64,000 nt of DNA from Coriolopsis trogii (Eukaryota; Basidiomycota; Agaricomycetes; Polyporales; Polyporaceae): positions 930,001-994,000 of the forward strand of contig JAHYIO010000031.1 of assembly GCA_020543525.1 (NCBI GenBank), read 5' to 3'. The notes beneath the pieces were generated by a model that saw only the letters and a list, made by a program, of their open reading frames with translations, did no database searches and was not told where the DNA came from. The position numbers and the translations under genes were made by a program. Shown here in pieces: positions 11,247-23,608 of this stretch (position 1 is its first letter; each line of letters starts with the position of its first letter).

Positions 11247-11963
11247 ACTTGACTGCTACAGCAAGTGCACGTTCGGTACGTCCCCACCTGGAACTTCGTC
11301 CCAACGCACGATCTTCATATACGTCTTGATCCCCAAGAATTTGATATCGGTGCGAACAGCTACCTTCAGCCTGATATGCATATACTCTGTCGTCAGTCCA
11401 GCCGGGGCAATACGTACCAATAACAGATGCATAGTGTAGCTATGAAGAATGTACGCAGCCGTAGTGCTCAAAGTCATTGCTTCGCATCTCATGACTATAC
11501 TGATATGAGAGAGCGTGAAGATGGAGTCTGTTGCCAACTTCAATATTCACCTTCCTCAAGATAGGAAACCGTATGCCAGAATCTCAACGGTGGTTCCCCG
11601 TAACGTTGGAGATAGGTGCCTTCCGATGCAGCCATCGAGCACGTTGTACATCATAACAGGACGTGTATGAGTGATTACACTAAGAATACATCCATTCTAA
11701 ATCTGTAGCTGACCATAGGCATACACCGGCAAAGTCCGCAAAGGGTAGAATTCGAGAAACTCCATGAGAGAGAAAAAGCAGTTGCGAGAGCACGATGAAC
11801 AAACCGTGAGAGACTGAGAACAGGTCGGGCTTCAGGACTCAGGGCTCGGAGACCGCACGAGAAATGATGGGGGGTGGGTAAGCTGGCGGGAAGGGACTAT
11901 ATAGCGGAGGCCGCAGCCTTATAAGCACATCGCCTAACCCTGCGCACACAAACACGACGCGAC
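11247..11963. other. intergenic, no gene seen
   Basis: The DUF1771-Smr gene and the minus-strand BTB gene converge here. Only scattered short frames are present, none with recognisable domain content. Both 3' untranslated regions are expected here. Confidence 0.45.
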
Positions 11964-12839
11964 TCACTCGATAGTAGTCGGCAGCTGCTCGATGCACTCG
12001 CGGATGACGCGCATCGTGAGCGTCTTGTCGTACAGCACACGGTCGCAATTCGGGCACTTTGCGTTCCAGCACGCCCTCGCAGCGGGCCACTCGAGTAAGC
12101 CGGGGTTGACGACCGTGTCCCCGAGCGGGCGGCCGTCCATCTCCATGATGATCGCGTACTTGAGCTCGCGCCAGGTGTGGTAGTCAACGATGGAGCCGCA
12201 GTTGGAGCATGACGTCTCCCCGTTGTCGTTCACGAAAGGCGGGTCGTCGAGCCGCCTCCGGAGCGTCTCGCGTCGGAGGTGGTGGAGCGAGAAAAGGCTG
12301 AGGAGGGCGTCGGTGCCGAGCTTCTGGAGCGTTGGCCGATGCTCTGGAGAGTGGAGGTTGAGCGCGAGGGTCTCCTTTGAGGCCATCATCGCCTCGTCCT
12401 GCCAGCCGTAGCGACAAGTGATCGCGTACAGGCGGAGCGGGTCGGAGAGCAGTTGAGGGGTCGAAAGCATGGCGCGTACGATGGACATGGGCCCTGGCAT
12501 GTCGTACTTTTCGGCGGCATGGAGGATGGGCTCGATGACGTCGTACGAGTCAAGTTTTGGGATACTCAGTCCACAGATCATGCGAAGGAGGCCTTCGAGG
12601 GTACGCGAGTCTTCGTCGACGTAGATCACGTCCGGCGGCTCTGTGGGAGAGGTGCGCTGCGGAAGAGAGTACATTGCCCGAAACCAGCCTGAGGTGGTCT
12701 TAAGGGTGAATGAGTGCACTCGGAAGAGGATGCCATCTTTGGAGCCTAAGACAACGTCTCCGTCCAACGTCGAAAACAAGGTATGGTACTCTCCGCGGCT
12801 TTGTGTGGCGATGTCACTATCAATCTGTTCCGCCTGCAT
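11964..12839 (-). CDS. BTB/POZ domain protein
   Basis: This is a single long frame on the minus strand. I prefer the Met at 12839 (MQAEQIDSDIATQS). An in-frame Met at 12911 gives 24 extra residues, but a possible AG acceptor just upstream of 12839 suggests that part is untranslated. The BTB fold starts near residue 25: DGDVVLGSKDGILFRVHSFT, followed by FRAMYSLPQ. The middle matches the basidiomycete BTB type, with VIYVDEDSRTLEGLLRMICG and ILHAAEKYDMPGPMSIVRAM. The C-terminal third has two CxxC pairs (CSNCG and CPNCD) that could bind zinc. BTB proteins of this type dimerise and may act as Cullin-3 adaptors. The substrate is unknown. Confidence 0.82.
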   Translation of the reverse strand: MQAEQIDSDIATQSRGEYHTLFSTLDGDVVLGSKDGILFRVHSFTLKTTSGWFRAMYSLPQRTSPTEPPDVIYVDEDSRTLEGLLRMICGLSIPKLDSYDVIEPILHAAEKYDMPGPMSIVRAMLSTPQLLSDPLRLYAITCRYGWQDEAMMASKETLALNLHSPEHRPTLQKLGTDALLSLFSLHHLRRETLRRRLDDPPFVNDNGETSCSNCGSIVDYHTWRELKYAIIMEMDGRPLGDTVVNPGLLEWPAARACWNAKCPNCDRVLYDKTLTMRVIRECIEQLPTTIE

Positions 12840-13879
12840 GGGCCCGGGGCACTGGCAAAAAGTCCAGGTTCTGAGCGCGCCTCGAGTCGTCACCAACGTG
12901 GGGTGGTTCAAACCTGATGGATGCAGAAAGTGTCAGCCGGATTTCTGTACAATCTGATCACACTTACAGTTGAGAGTCGTAGTCGTGGCCGTTGTGGCTG
13001 AAGGATAAGTACTGCACCGAAGCCAACTCGTGGCTATCTTCCCACGACCTCTGTCCGTATGGGTTCGCGGATGAGAGGTGGGCGTCTGCTCGTAGCCGCT
13101 TCCCTCCCGCCACAATGATGACGCTTATGAGGTGTTTCACGCTTCGCCGTCCTATGTACATAGTGTCAAGTTGCATGACCGTCTCAGCAATATCTTCTTG
13201 CATCGCTCCATAGTCCAGCTTCCCGTCTCACATCAATTGAGATTGACGAAGGTGTGTTGAAAGGACTTGAGAGGCTCCATAGGATGGCATTATCGGATAC
13301 AGTCGAACGCCCAGCACCGTACCCACAGCAATTTGAACCGGCTGTTCCGCGAGCAAGAGGCCGATGTTTCGCACTGGCGAATATCGTACGTACAATCATG
13401 CGTCTTTCTGAGTTACCCATGGCTTAAGCTGCAGCTCTGCAGTCTATGATGTGGTTGCTGTCACATACCGCACCAACAAAGCTTTGATCAGGCAAGAGGT
13501 CTTGAGGCCGTACGGTGCGTACGCGGCGAAATCATGATACGGCTTGCGAGAGTTCTAACAATGTGCAATAACGATAGCGGCGGCGCCTCCTCTATCCGCT
13601 TCATTATGCCTCGGCTAGCGCGCTCTGACTGATGTGCGCGATTGGAGGCGAGCCTCGGTGGAACGATTACGAACGAACCGATCCTCGACGCGACGGATTT
13701 CGTCATTGTACCAGGGTTGCCGGGTCCTCGGGCTAGCCAGAATATTGATATAGCTGTAATCGAGAGCGGGCAACAATTGTGGTGCTCGTTCACCTCGCTC
13801 CCATTACTGGGAGTCCCTCCCCGTCCTGCGTTCCTTGCTTTACTGACCGTGTCCTGGCAGCACACTACGAGCACCTCTA
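12840..13879. other. intergenic, unassigned
   Basis: No confident gene is seen. A plus-strand stretch at about 13642-13740 reads GGTITNEPILDATDFVIVPG, which is faintly BRCT-like, but it is isolated and has no start or flanking exons that I could join. A minus-strand frame at 12964-13203 lies upstream of the BTB gene and may be untranslated leader. Confidence 0.35.
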
Positions 13880-15451
13880 ATGTCCGATGCGAATATCGAT
13901 GCCGCATCTATTAACAAAGTTCTCGGCCCGCTGCTACTGAGTGTATGCATCAACGCTTTCTTTTATGGATCTTCCTCTCTGCAATTCGCCCAGTACCGGA
14001 CACGGATATTTCGTGATAGTGTCCCTATACAGTGAGTGCAGTCCTCGTCCAAATGTCTCCGCGGACGCTGATGCTCATTGCATTTTGTCAGGTTGATGGT
14101 GGGATGGACATTCCTGGTTGACACAGTGCACACTGTCGCACTGTCATGGATGATGTGGTCCTTTTTGATCGACAACTTTCACAACTATGAGTATCTTTTC
14201 ACTGCGCCATGGCCGATTACGGCTACGCCGTCTTTTATCGCGATGTGAGTCTGTCTCTGGCTGTGAAGCCGAACGTGTACTGACGCCGTGCATAGGATCT
14301 CCGCGCCGATCCAGCTGTACTTTGCTTCTCGCGTCTGGACACTCAGTCGGTCGCGGGTATTGTGTGGATGCATCGTTGCTCTTTCTGTGGCCAATACCGT
14401 CATGGGGATCGTGGCGACCGTATACGCATTTACACATGCAGAGTACGAGTCTTGTGTGATCCGGACGAGACTCGATATCTCAAGCATCTTTGGCAGCGTC
14501 CGTGACTTCAACTACCTTCTGCCTATCATCGATACGTGGCTTGTGCTTTCAGTGCTCTGTGACGGCCTCAACTCGTACGTGCCCCTGAGATCGCCTTCAA
14601 TTTGCGTCTGACAAAGCGATTTGTATAGATGCGCTTTGATGTACTTCACGTTTCAGAAGCCAACAAGACCCACTGGTAGACGTGAGTTGTACTGCACTCA
14701 GGCCACGACCTTCGTGATGTTTGCTCACGCCGATTTAGGACGAGAGTCACTCAGGCGCCACATTGTCCGGATTCTCGTTGAATCATCCAGCATCACCTCG
14801 CTATTTGCGGTACGCTCATGTATGTTGTCCCCATGATATGAACTCATCCTTTGCACAGCTCGTCGACATGGTCATTTACGTGAGGATCATACATTGCAAC
14901 ACAGAGTGTCTCTCTCACTGCATACACAGACCGCAGCACCCAATACGAACTATCATATCGTGCTCGGTATCCCCATGGGCCGCGTCTATACCTGCAGCTT
15001 TCTTGCGGTACGCTGAGAACCTATACCAGCGTGTAATCTGGAGGCGCTGATGCAGACGCACACAGATGCTCAATGCTCAGCTGAGCCGAAGGGAAGACGA
15101 AGCGAATGGGATCGGATCGAAAGATGTAAGTTAGCTAACGATTCGGAGGCGTTCCCGCAGTCTTCCTTACGCAACGGCTTGCAGAGTCTGTCTTTCGAAC
15201 GTCGTCGGGAATTCGCGCATGCGTTCAACAACCTCAAGCGTAGTCCCACCGAGGTGCGGGTCAGCGTGTCCATCAACGAGGAGATCGAGTTTGTCGTGCC
15301 AATGCCCGAAGAGGAGGTGACCATATCGAGAACAACGTCCAAGGACGGTGGGCTCTGCCACACTCCGTGTTCGGATCGTGCGTACGATCAGGCCGACCAC
15401 AAGAGCGCTCCTGAGCTGTTCGAGGAGGATCATTCGTTCAGGGAAATGTAG
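13880..15451 (+). CDS. DUF6534-type fungal membrane protein
   Basis: The start ATG at 13880 gives MSDANIDAASINKVLGPLLL, the usual N-terminus of this family. Exons joined by short introns then read VCINAFFYGSSSLQFAQYRT, LMVGWTFLVDTVHTVALSWM, ISAPIQLYFASRVWTLSRSR, VALSVANTVMGIVATVYAF and FNYLLPIIDTWLVLSVLCDG. The signature C-terminal DUF6534 block runs from about 14760: LVDMVIYTAAPNTNYHIVLG, then GRVYTCSFLATLNAQLS. A hydrophilic tail ends at 15449-15451. The family has about seven helices and is heavily expanded in Agaricomycetes. Its function is unknown. It is not a recent copy of the membrane protein at 5903-7213, which belongs to a different family. Confidence 0.85.
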
Positions 15452-15776
15452 CGTAGTCTGTCGTCGCCAATATAGAGTTCATTCAGCTCGTTGTCCAAAC
15501 TTTAGAGAGATGGCTAATCTGAGGTTGACAAGGGTGAAATGTAGGCGGTTCGGAGGAAAGTCGGGGAGGCACGTGACCTGGTCAAGGACGCGTCGTGAGG
15601 GATGGAGCGCGACTTTTATAATGCGGCTGGCGCTTGCGACCTTCAAGTCAACCGCCACCACCGCCGCCCTCAAATCCTCTGGGCTTCCGCTGGTTTCTTG
15701 TCCTCTCTCTCTTCTTCTCTCCTATCTTTGTCTGCTTGTATACACCAGCACCCGCCCTCATCGTCTGTACATCAAC
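15452..15776. other. promoter region of the RING gene
   Basis: There is no gene in these 325 nt. A pyrimidine-rich tract (ctctctcttcttctctcc, about 15705-15722) just upstream of the ATG at 15777 is typical of basidiomycete core promoters. Confidence 0.45.
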
Positions 15777-16886
15777 ATGCCCGCGACTCGCTCCGTACCT
15801 AGGCATGGCAGCCGCCAACCGGTGCCCTACGTCCAGGACAATGCTGGCCCATCGCAACCTCATCCAATCATTGTCCATGTTGGGAACGATAACCAACGTA
15901 GGAAGGGGGCCGCTGACCGCAAGGCGTCGGGGCAACGTTCGAAGCAGAAGGCCCGCGCCTATCTCCCGCCCGACGCGGAAGTCATCGAAATCTCGTCGGA
16001 CGACGAAGCTCCACCCGTCAAGAAAGTGGTGAGCCCGATGAGTCTGTTGGAGAAGAGGATTAAAGAGCTCGAAGAGGTGCGTTGGACGCTCTTGGGTACT
16101 TGGGCAGCTCCCCTAACCACGGACTCCCGGCCGCGTAGGAGAACAACAAGCTCGTCGCTGCTGTCGTCGCTGCCAAAACCGTATGTAACTATTCCGCTTC
16201 ATTGCACGCATGTTGTCCATTCGTATTGCTCTCCTTAGGCACCACCCCCACCGCCGCCCCAGCCCAAGGTCCAAGCGCCTGTAGCCGATCTCAAGGTAAA
16301 TGCGTCTTTTTATCTCCCGTGAGCAACTTCCTGACTAATGCATGCGCACAGTTCCTATCTGCGATTGAAGACCATGTTACCTGCGAGGTCTGCACCCTCA
16401 AGATGTGGCATCCGTACTCGTGCGTCCTTCCCTTCCCACTGTCAGCCACATCTCGAACTCACGCGGCGCTCCGGTCTCTCCGCGCTCTGCAACCGGTGCA
16501 GTCTTGCATGCGGACACACGTTCTGCAAGGATTGCTTGCTAGATTGGTTCAACACTGCCTTTGCGCAACATCTGACCAACCATCCGCACTATGACCCGCA
16601 CAAGCTCATTCCTGCTCAATGGAAAGTGACGCTGGCTCGCCCGGATATTCCCCAGGAGGTCCGCACCAAGCTCGAGCGGGAAGTTGCCGCAATCCTCAGC
16701 AAGACTCCTCATCCTCAGTACTCGTGCCCGACCTGCCGTGTCCTGGTCAAGAATGTACCGGCGGAGAACTTCGTTGTCAAGCACATCGTGCGTACGGTCG
16801 CTGCAGCTCAGGGCGAGTTGTCTCCTAAGGAGGGGCCACTGCAACGCGACGGTCCCTTTGATGGTTTCTTCCCATATCCAAGATAG
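15777..16886 (+). CDS. RING finger protein, probable E3 ubiquitin ligase
   Basis: The ATG at 15777 opens MPATRSVPRHGSRQPVPYVQ. A basic, disordered N-terminus holds an acidic SUMO-interacting-like motif (EVIEISSDDEA) and a short coiled-coil segment (SLLEKRIKELEE), followed by a Pro-rich linker split by introns. The RING starts with VTCEVCTLKMWHPYS, then after an intron LACGHTFCKDCLLDWFNTAF, and closes with YSCPTCRVLVKNVPAENFVV. This is a C3HC4-like arrangement with a long insert of about 60 residues between the fourth zinc-ligand pair and the final CPTC. The protein ends FDGFFPYPR at 16886. RING proteins transfer ubiquitin from E2 to substrate. The acidic motif hints at SUMO-targeted activity, but that is inference. 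Confidence 0.82.
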
Positions 16887-17193
16887 TCGCACGGACGGCG
16901 TCCTTCGGCATATCTCCTCTTACGATGCGAATGTACTCCTGCACAACACTACTGCCTCTCTGCCATACCTGCATCGTATACTTATTTCTCCGTACCGTCA
17001 CAGCATGCATTATTTCACTGGTCTTCTGGTCTGCATTGTACCTCGCACGGTATTGCATCACACCATCTGTATCCCACCCAGCGCTACCTTGAATCCATTG
17101 CCAAGTCTTTCCATATCACAATACGCTGGAACCAAGGAGGACAGCACAGCACTCTAACCCACAACAGCGCACATATACATCGTGTGTGTTTCG
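16887..17193. other. intergenic spacer between convergent genes
   Basis: Here the RING gene (plus) and MED12 (minus) converge. I see no coding sequence. Both 3' ends fall here. Confidence 0.5.
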
Positions 17194-20100
17194 TCATCTT
17201 TTCTTCCCTTTCGTCGTCTTCCCCGCCGCCTTTGCCTTTGGCCGTCTCTGGGTATTCGACGAGGCAGGCATGGGCCCTTCGACGAATTCGATGTCATCAT
17301 CCTCTTCCGCGATTGTACTCATCTTCCGCTTGTTCGTGGAGCCCGAGGCCGTCGTTGTGACATCCAGCGAATCGACGTCGATGACCCCCGTGGCCGACAT
17401 CGACCGGTGACTCCCCGGATGGACAGGGCTCGGCCTGACAGAACCAAGCGGGCCGGTCCCAGTGGAGCGCGCCGACAGAGCAGGCGATGGCCTGCGAGAG
17501 GATGTGCGGTAGTGGTCCCCCGCGCTTACTCCCCCGGCTGCCGCAGCATGAGCGAGCGACTGCAGAGGCGGGCCCCCGATCTCCTCCTGCTCGATCTTGA
17601 GCTTCGTCCCTGGCCCTGCCGTCCCGTCTTCGACGTTGATGCGCGTCTCCCGCCAATCGCGCCGGAACGCGCTTTCGGCGTACACGTCGTCCTGGAACGA
17701 GCGGAGGTTCTCCTCGGCCATCATGTCTTCCTGGGGCTCGTACGGGCCCGCGCTCGGATGCACCGCGCCCTGGGTGTCGGGCGGGATGATCCTATCGCCC
17801 GTCACGCGCGCGTCGAACAGCTCGAGCGAGAGCGCGGCCGAGTTCTTCACGGCCACAGCCATCTGGGCGTCGCTCAGCCCGCGGTCATGCGGGCGTTCTT
17901 CGCCTGCAGGGTTCTCCCCGATGTACTCTGTCCACTCCCATGGACGGTTTTGGACCGGGACGGAGGAGATCACGGTCCCGGCCGCGTCACGGGTCGTGTA
18001 CATGAGGTTTTCAACTGTGGGGGCGAGGGCGACATAAGGGAGAAGGCTGCGCATGCGTGTTTTGTACTCTGGAGGCATGTCTGCTGGGAGGTCGGAGAGA
18101 TTGAACTCGGGATAGTTCCGGAAGGGGTCGAAGGGCGCAGTTGCCTTTGACTCGGCGGGTATCTCTGCGCAGTGTCAGTAATTGGTCCGAAGAAATGCAC
18201 GCGTAGGGGAATAGAACGCACCATCTAATGTGTAGCAGAGGGTATCTAGAAGAAGAGGAAAGGCGAGCATATTCAAGCCCTCCCCGGCGCCGTGCATCTG
18301 GATCAGCAGTCAATGATACTCCTTTCCTTGACACACTGCCAGCGCACGCACCAATGCTAGCCTAGTCAGGTTGTAACAGAGCTCCTCGGCGATATCCTTT
18401 GCTTGCTGACTCCATGTCACAGGGAAGCCAAGGTAGAATTGCAGCATGCGGGCGAGGAAGATCACAGCTTGTGTCCCACGCGAGGCCTCCGCGCCCCAAG
18501 GTCCTCGTGCAAGCTCTGCCATGACCCCCGTGACGCTTGTGATTTTCGCGCACACTTGCGTGAACAAAGCTTCCTGGACGACAGTGTCGAGCTGCGGAAG
18601 TGACGCATCACTCCTGAAGGGTGCAACGATGTTGGCCAGGAGACGAAGGATATCGCTGGCGCACTTCCTAAGGTCATTATGTGTCGCATCGTCCTTCAGC
18701 GGATCCCACTCCCGGAAAATTTCAATGAGACGCTTAGCCCCAGCGTTGACGAACTGTGCTTAGATATTGAGATCTCACACTTTTCGTGCAAATGTCAAAA
18801 AACGCCGTTCCTTACCTTCCCAGCGACGTTCCGGTCCACGTCAGTGATTAGATCTGCGAGAAAATCGGCCTCTTCTGCCTTCTTGCAAGAATAAAAGACG
18901 GCGCTCGCGAGGTTCTCCAGGCTGGCGCAGGCGACCTTCCGTGTCGCTTCGCGAGACATACTTTCTTGGAGCTGCTTGATCGTCAGTCGGATTTGCACCG
19001 AAGTTGCAGCCAGTTTCCAGTGACTGAGGAGGGATGTGACCGATCTCCATTCGGCAGCATTCACAGGGCCATCTGCGCAGTCATTAGACAATGCACCGCA
19101 GGGTAGGAGAGCAGGAGAGCGTACCCTGACCAGCGTCGTTCAGCATCAAGCGCAGCGCTTCCACGAGGGGTCCGTGCAAGTCGTCTGACAAATGTTTGGC
19201 CTCGAGCAGTCTCTCAAACGTCAGACGCACTGCGTCAAGATCGCGATATATGCCCTGGCGGAACACGTTCACCCTACACATCGTCTGGCGAAGAGACATG
19301 GACGCCATTCTCAGGGTTTCCGGTAGACATCTGTTCTGCTCGATCAGCACGAGGGCAGGGAAGTTCGCGACGAGCAGCGAGAAGTGTGGCTCCCGGAATA
19401 CGTCCCGGCGCCGTGTCTGCAGACCCTGCGCCTCAAAGACGTCAGCCGGGGGCAGCCCAGTGCCGCATTCGTCCCGGAGAAGTAGGTATTCGAAGAGATT
19501 GTTGACGGCGGTCAAGAGAGGTTCCAGCATCTGTCCTTGTTCCTCTGTCGATACACTCGCACCCGCCTGCCAGACCTGGAAGATGAGGCTTTCGAGTATG
19601 GTGGTGGTGGCGAGCGCCCCGTAGCATGCGAGGTACAGGAGCACGACCGTCACGACGTCCCATGTCTCGGTCGTGAGAGCTGCGATCTCGTTCTTGCCGG
19701 AGCCCAGGAGCCACGAGTGGATTTGCTCGTCAAAGCCGCGAGGGAGATGCTGGTCGACGTGTAAGAGGAACGTCGCGTATCGGAGCGCACAAGCGCGGCG
19801 ATTGGGTACGTCTTCGATCATGCTTGGTATCTGACGCAAGCTCGCGATAGTGTTATCCCAGACCTTCCATGCCCAGTCTGAGGAGGTCATGTACTTGTAC
19901 CAAAGGCTGTTCGCAAGATTCGATGGCGCCTCCGGTGTAGGGTCTGTGGCTAGTAGAAGTATCTCCGGAAGCACCGGCGGGACGCTATTGTGATTGTCGT
20001 TCGTGGGGAAGAGAGCCTGTGCCCATGGTCATTGAGATATAGCAGATTACCGTGGGGGAGACAAACGTACGTGGGTGTATGCGGATATATCTGACAACAT

Positions 20101-23100
20101 TTGCTCGCGAGCAGCAGGTTCCAGATGAAAGTCGTTGTCAACTTCAGCGAGGAGCTTCAGGAGGATACGGTTCTGTGAGCCGCGGCTACGCCATGTCTGA
20201 TGTACCGCCCACAGCGCGGAAGCAACGTCCTTCATGCGGTTCATGCAGGCCCAGACCTCCATATGCTGCCGTAGAGTCTCGATTACCGCGGTCAATAGCG
20301 GGCTGCTATTGGCAGACTCGAGAGTATATAGAGACATCTATACTGGTGTTAGGTCTGTTTCACATTATTTGAGCGCCACTCACGTCGAGGATCGAACCGT
20401 ATGATCGGACACGAGCCATAATTATCACCGCCAACGTGTATACACGCAGAATTATACTGTCAGTTTCCTGAGATAACCCTTGATGGCTATTGGTACGTTA
20501 GTTGCATTGCGATGAAAGCGGAGTGGGTAGACCCACCTCGCGAGAAACTTCTTGTACACGGGAAGAAACCAAAGCTTGAGTGTCTTGACTTGCTCGAACC
20601 GGGGAGCGGATAAGAGGGTGCGGCAAGATTGCCAGAACGTCGTCGTCAACGGTTCACTGTTCGTGGGTTCACCTGCGAGCCTGGTCAGCAACTACATCAC
20701 ACGTAATTGCCGGACGCATTACCTCCGAATAGCTCTGGCAAGAGAGACCGGAGCTCCCTCCGCATTTCCTTCTCATTCGCTTCCTCGGGTGTTTCTCGCA
20801 TGCGTAGGCCGTAGAGAATCGCCTTCCGTTGATTCATCAGTGAAGGGCTAGCGTCATGAAGAGGAATCCACCGCAGGAAATGACGATGACGAGAGACCGT
20901 CTCCTAATACATGTATCAGTTCCTGTCGATGCCATCGGTTGTCGGGCTTACCGCAGGCACGGTAAACGACAGCCCTTCTTCACCTCGCGCAATCAGGTGC
21001 TCCATGTACTCGCTGTACGAGAAGAGACCATGCTTGACAAGTTGCCCAAACAGAAGGGCGACCATGGAGAGGTTGCTGGGGTCTCCCGCGACTTCTGAAC
21101 TGTTGAGCCAGTGGAAAAGGAGGCTCTGTATATGCTCGTCTGGCGAAGGCGCGTCTCTCCGTATTGCGCGATCCTCTGCCTTGTTCCGCCACAGCTGCAA
21201 GAGACAGGCGGCGGCGTATGGGCGGTGGTCCCCATATTGCAGGGGTGTGACACTCCAAGTCAGGAGGAAGTCGAGCTTGAGGGAGAACGACTCGGATATA
21301 TCGGAAGTATCGTCAAAGAGAGAGACACTTGACATGTCCGTTTTACCGGAAATAGAGTTGAGTAGCTGTGCGGAAGAATTGAGTACGACTGCCCTTCGCA
21401 TTGAGCGAACTAGAAGGTCTACCTTGATGTCTGACAATGCGGAGGAGAGTGTCCCGAGGACTCTGGGAGGAAGATGGTAGAACAACATGGCTTCATTCCG
21501 ATGCTGTACATCGGCCAGAATATCCATAACCGTCTGGTGTAGGTTCTGGAGATTGGGCGGCGGTAGAGAGTCTGGAGCGTCATTCACGAAGTTATCCAGA
21601 AGGATACCCTCCAGTATGGAGCCATATTGTATATGCATACGAGGACTGATCGACGCATCCGGCAATGCAAAGAACGAACGCTATGTGCAGCGAGAAAGGT
21701 CACGGGTGTCCTGCGATCATGAATAGCATACTCCACGTACGGAAACCAGGTTTCGTACTATGTTTGTCGTGTTAGTGAGATAATCCTTCGCTGAAGAAGC
21801 CTGGATCTACCAAAACCCGTGTTGGTTGATGTGAAATGAAGTTATGAAGGGCACAAGTGCGACCCACCTCAACAAACTTGCTCAAACAAGCCTCCATAAA
21901 AGGGCGCGTCAGGGCACGACTGACTAGCATCCCATCCAGATACTCGTCTGCGAGACGCGCCACAAATCCCGCTTGAGCCAGATTGCACGTGCACATCTGC
22001 TGCACAAGCCACGCTTGGAACGTCTTGTTGTCAACCAGCCCTTCCGCGTAAAAGGTACGTAGTAGACTCAGACTTTAGAATCACAGCCAGCAAGAGATAA
22101 GTGTCAGTGTAAACTGGTCATGCAAGCACACACCAGTAGCTGAACCTGGAGATCCATCTCTCTCGCGCATCAGTGTCTGATAAGACTCCCTTGAATGTCT
22201 GTTTGATATTCAGGCCTGGTCGAGGTGCGCTGGGCAGAGCGATCTCGGCGAGTTGCTTCTTCATATACGTCGTCATGACATTGGCCCACTCCACACTGTA
22301 TTGTGTGGGATTGTAGGTCGGTTTGTTGCGAAGGCCAGCCTGACAGAACATCGTGTCGGATAAGAGGAACCCAGCTGCACTGACTATATGCGCTACTCAC
22401 AGACTCGTTGGCACCAAAAACTCGTAGAAACCACACAGCGCGGGGAATAGCGACGTTGTTGGTGTGAAGTAGATCGAGGAGGTCGTGACCCTTAGCTCCG
22501 TGAGGGACGTTCTTGCCAAGTTTTGAGAGTGGTACATCCGGGTTGGCAAGGTCTGCAAACCAAGCGTTCCGTTTCGAATCATTCAGGGTGACTCTTGAGG
22601 GGAGACGAAACGACGAAGGCCTACGGCAACAGCCGTCAAGAGCTCAGGACTTGAGAGTTAAATCGCCTAACAGACTCACGGTATGGCAGGCATACTTTCG
22701 GCTTTGCGAGCGAATACCTGATTCATAAAGTCTTCCAATTCGCTCAGAGCGCTCTCTTGCATGAGCCGCTTCCGTACAGAGTCCAAGGCACTGTACGTCT
22801 CGGCCTAATATGGGTCGTTAGTTCAGTACGTTGGCTAGTGCCAGAGCCACTTACCGGAACGGAAGGCGCGAGGACCAGACCATTTTTCATATTGGACTCG
22901 GTCAGAGTCTCCTCTATCTGATGAGGTCTGGGTGGATGGAAACCGACATAGCCTGAGAGATTTCAGGATGGAACCCTTCAATCCGGCCCTAAGAAAGAGA
23001 GATAGAGAAACACTGACCGACATCTGCAGAGACATGGGCTTTCGGCAGCCATCCTGGAGGACGGGACTCATAGATGACGACCGCTTCGGACTTCTCGCAC

Positions 23101-23150
23101 TTAGCCACTGCGTCAACTTTCGCGTCAGATCTATGAAACGTTTGCTGGAC
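17194..23150 (-). CDS. MED12: Mediator kinase-module subunit MED12 (Srb8); 5' end unresolved
   Basis: This is a large multi-exon minus-strand gene. The first recognisable coding segments are SRPPGWLPKAHVSADV (about 23045-23090) and VGFHPPRPHQIEETLTESN (about 22905-22960). The Med12 signature HDLLDLLHTNNVAIPRAVW follows at about 22410-22490. Next come LPSAPRPGLNIKQTFKGVL (about 22186-22245) and QMCTCNLAQAGFVARLADEY (about 21940-22000), then many helical-repeat exons, for example 19084-19974. The C-terminal exons (18130-17194) end in a disordered basic tail (KAKAAGKTTKGKKR) with acidic patches. MED12 activates CDK8/cyclin C within the Mediator kinase module and controls RNA polymerase II transcription in the nucleus. 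I could not find an in-frame ATG for the first visible exon. A TGA lies upstream in its frame, so the start must come from an exon that I did not identify. The C-terminal boundary at 17194 is firm. Confidence 0.85.
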
Positions 23151-23153
23151 GAC

Positions 23154-23608
23154 TCACTGGATACTTCGATCGAAGTCGGATAACAGCAAGAGAAATGTAT
23201 CGGGCCGCAAGATGTTCAGCACAGTACCCACTCCGTCGGTAGTGCAGAGTCGTGATACTGATAGTCGTGAGTCATGCGGATATTCAATGTATGCGGCCAG
23301 AGGTGGCGCAATGGGTAATCGTGGTCGGCCGGTCTCAGCACGGAGACTAATGTATTCCAAGTACTGCATGCACGGTCAGTGTCAACTGTCTAGGCAGAGA
23401 TCACGCCTTAATACCTTGCGTTGTTTTATGTAGTGTTTCGCGCAGTAAGCATCCCGTACGACCAAGTTTGCTCAGGACGCGGTGTAGGGTCCGGTAGGCT
23501 GAGGCATGGTCGTCGTGGTTCACGCACGCTTATGGGCGTCTGTGAACTGCCACCATTCGTCTTCCCACGTTGCGTACAACTCCGGTCGGTCTCCGCGGCC
23601 GCGGAGTC
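23154..23608 (-). other. unrecognised coding-like exons directly upstream of MED12
   Basis: Minus-strand segments read coherently: RPELYATWEDEWWQFTDAHK, then (after a possible intron ending at AG) TLHRVLSKLGRTGCLLRETL, then (after a second intron) YLEYISLRAETGRPRLPIAP and VLNILRPDTFLLLLSDFDRS. A TGA follows at 23154-23156. Joining this block to the first MED12 exon would need an intron of only about 27 nt, too short for this genome. It is therefore either the 3' end of a separate gene, a gene fragment, or an N-terminal extension whose splice sites I misplace. I do not recognise the protein. Confidence 0.4.

Noticed and set aside
13642..13914. Possible BRCT-like exon (GGTITNEPILDATDFVIVPG)
   Set aside because: A single short match with no start, no flanking exons and ordinary sequence around it. 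Resemblance too weak to call.
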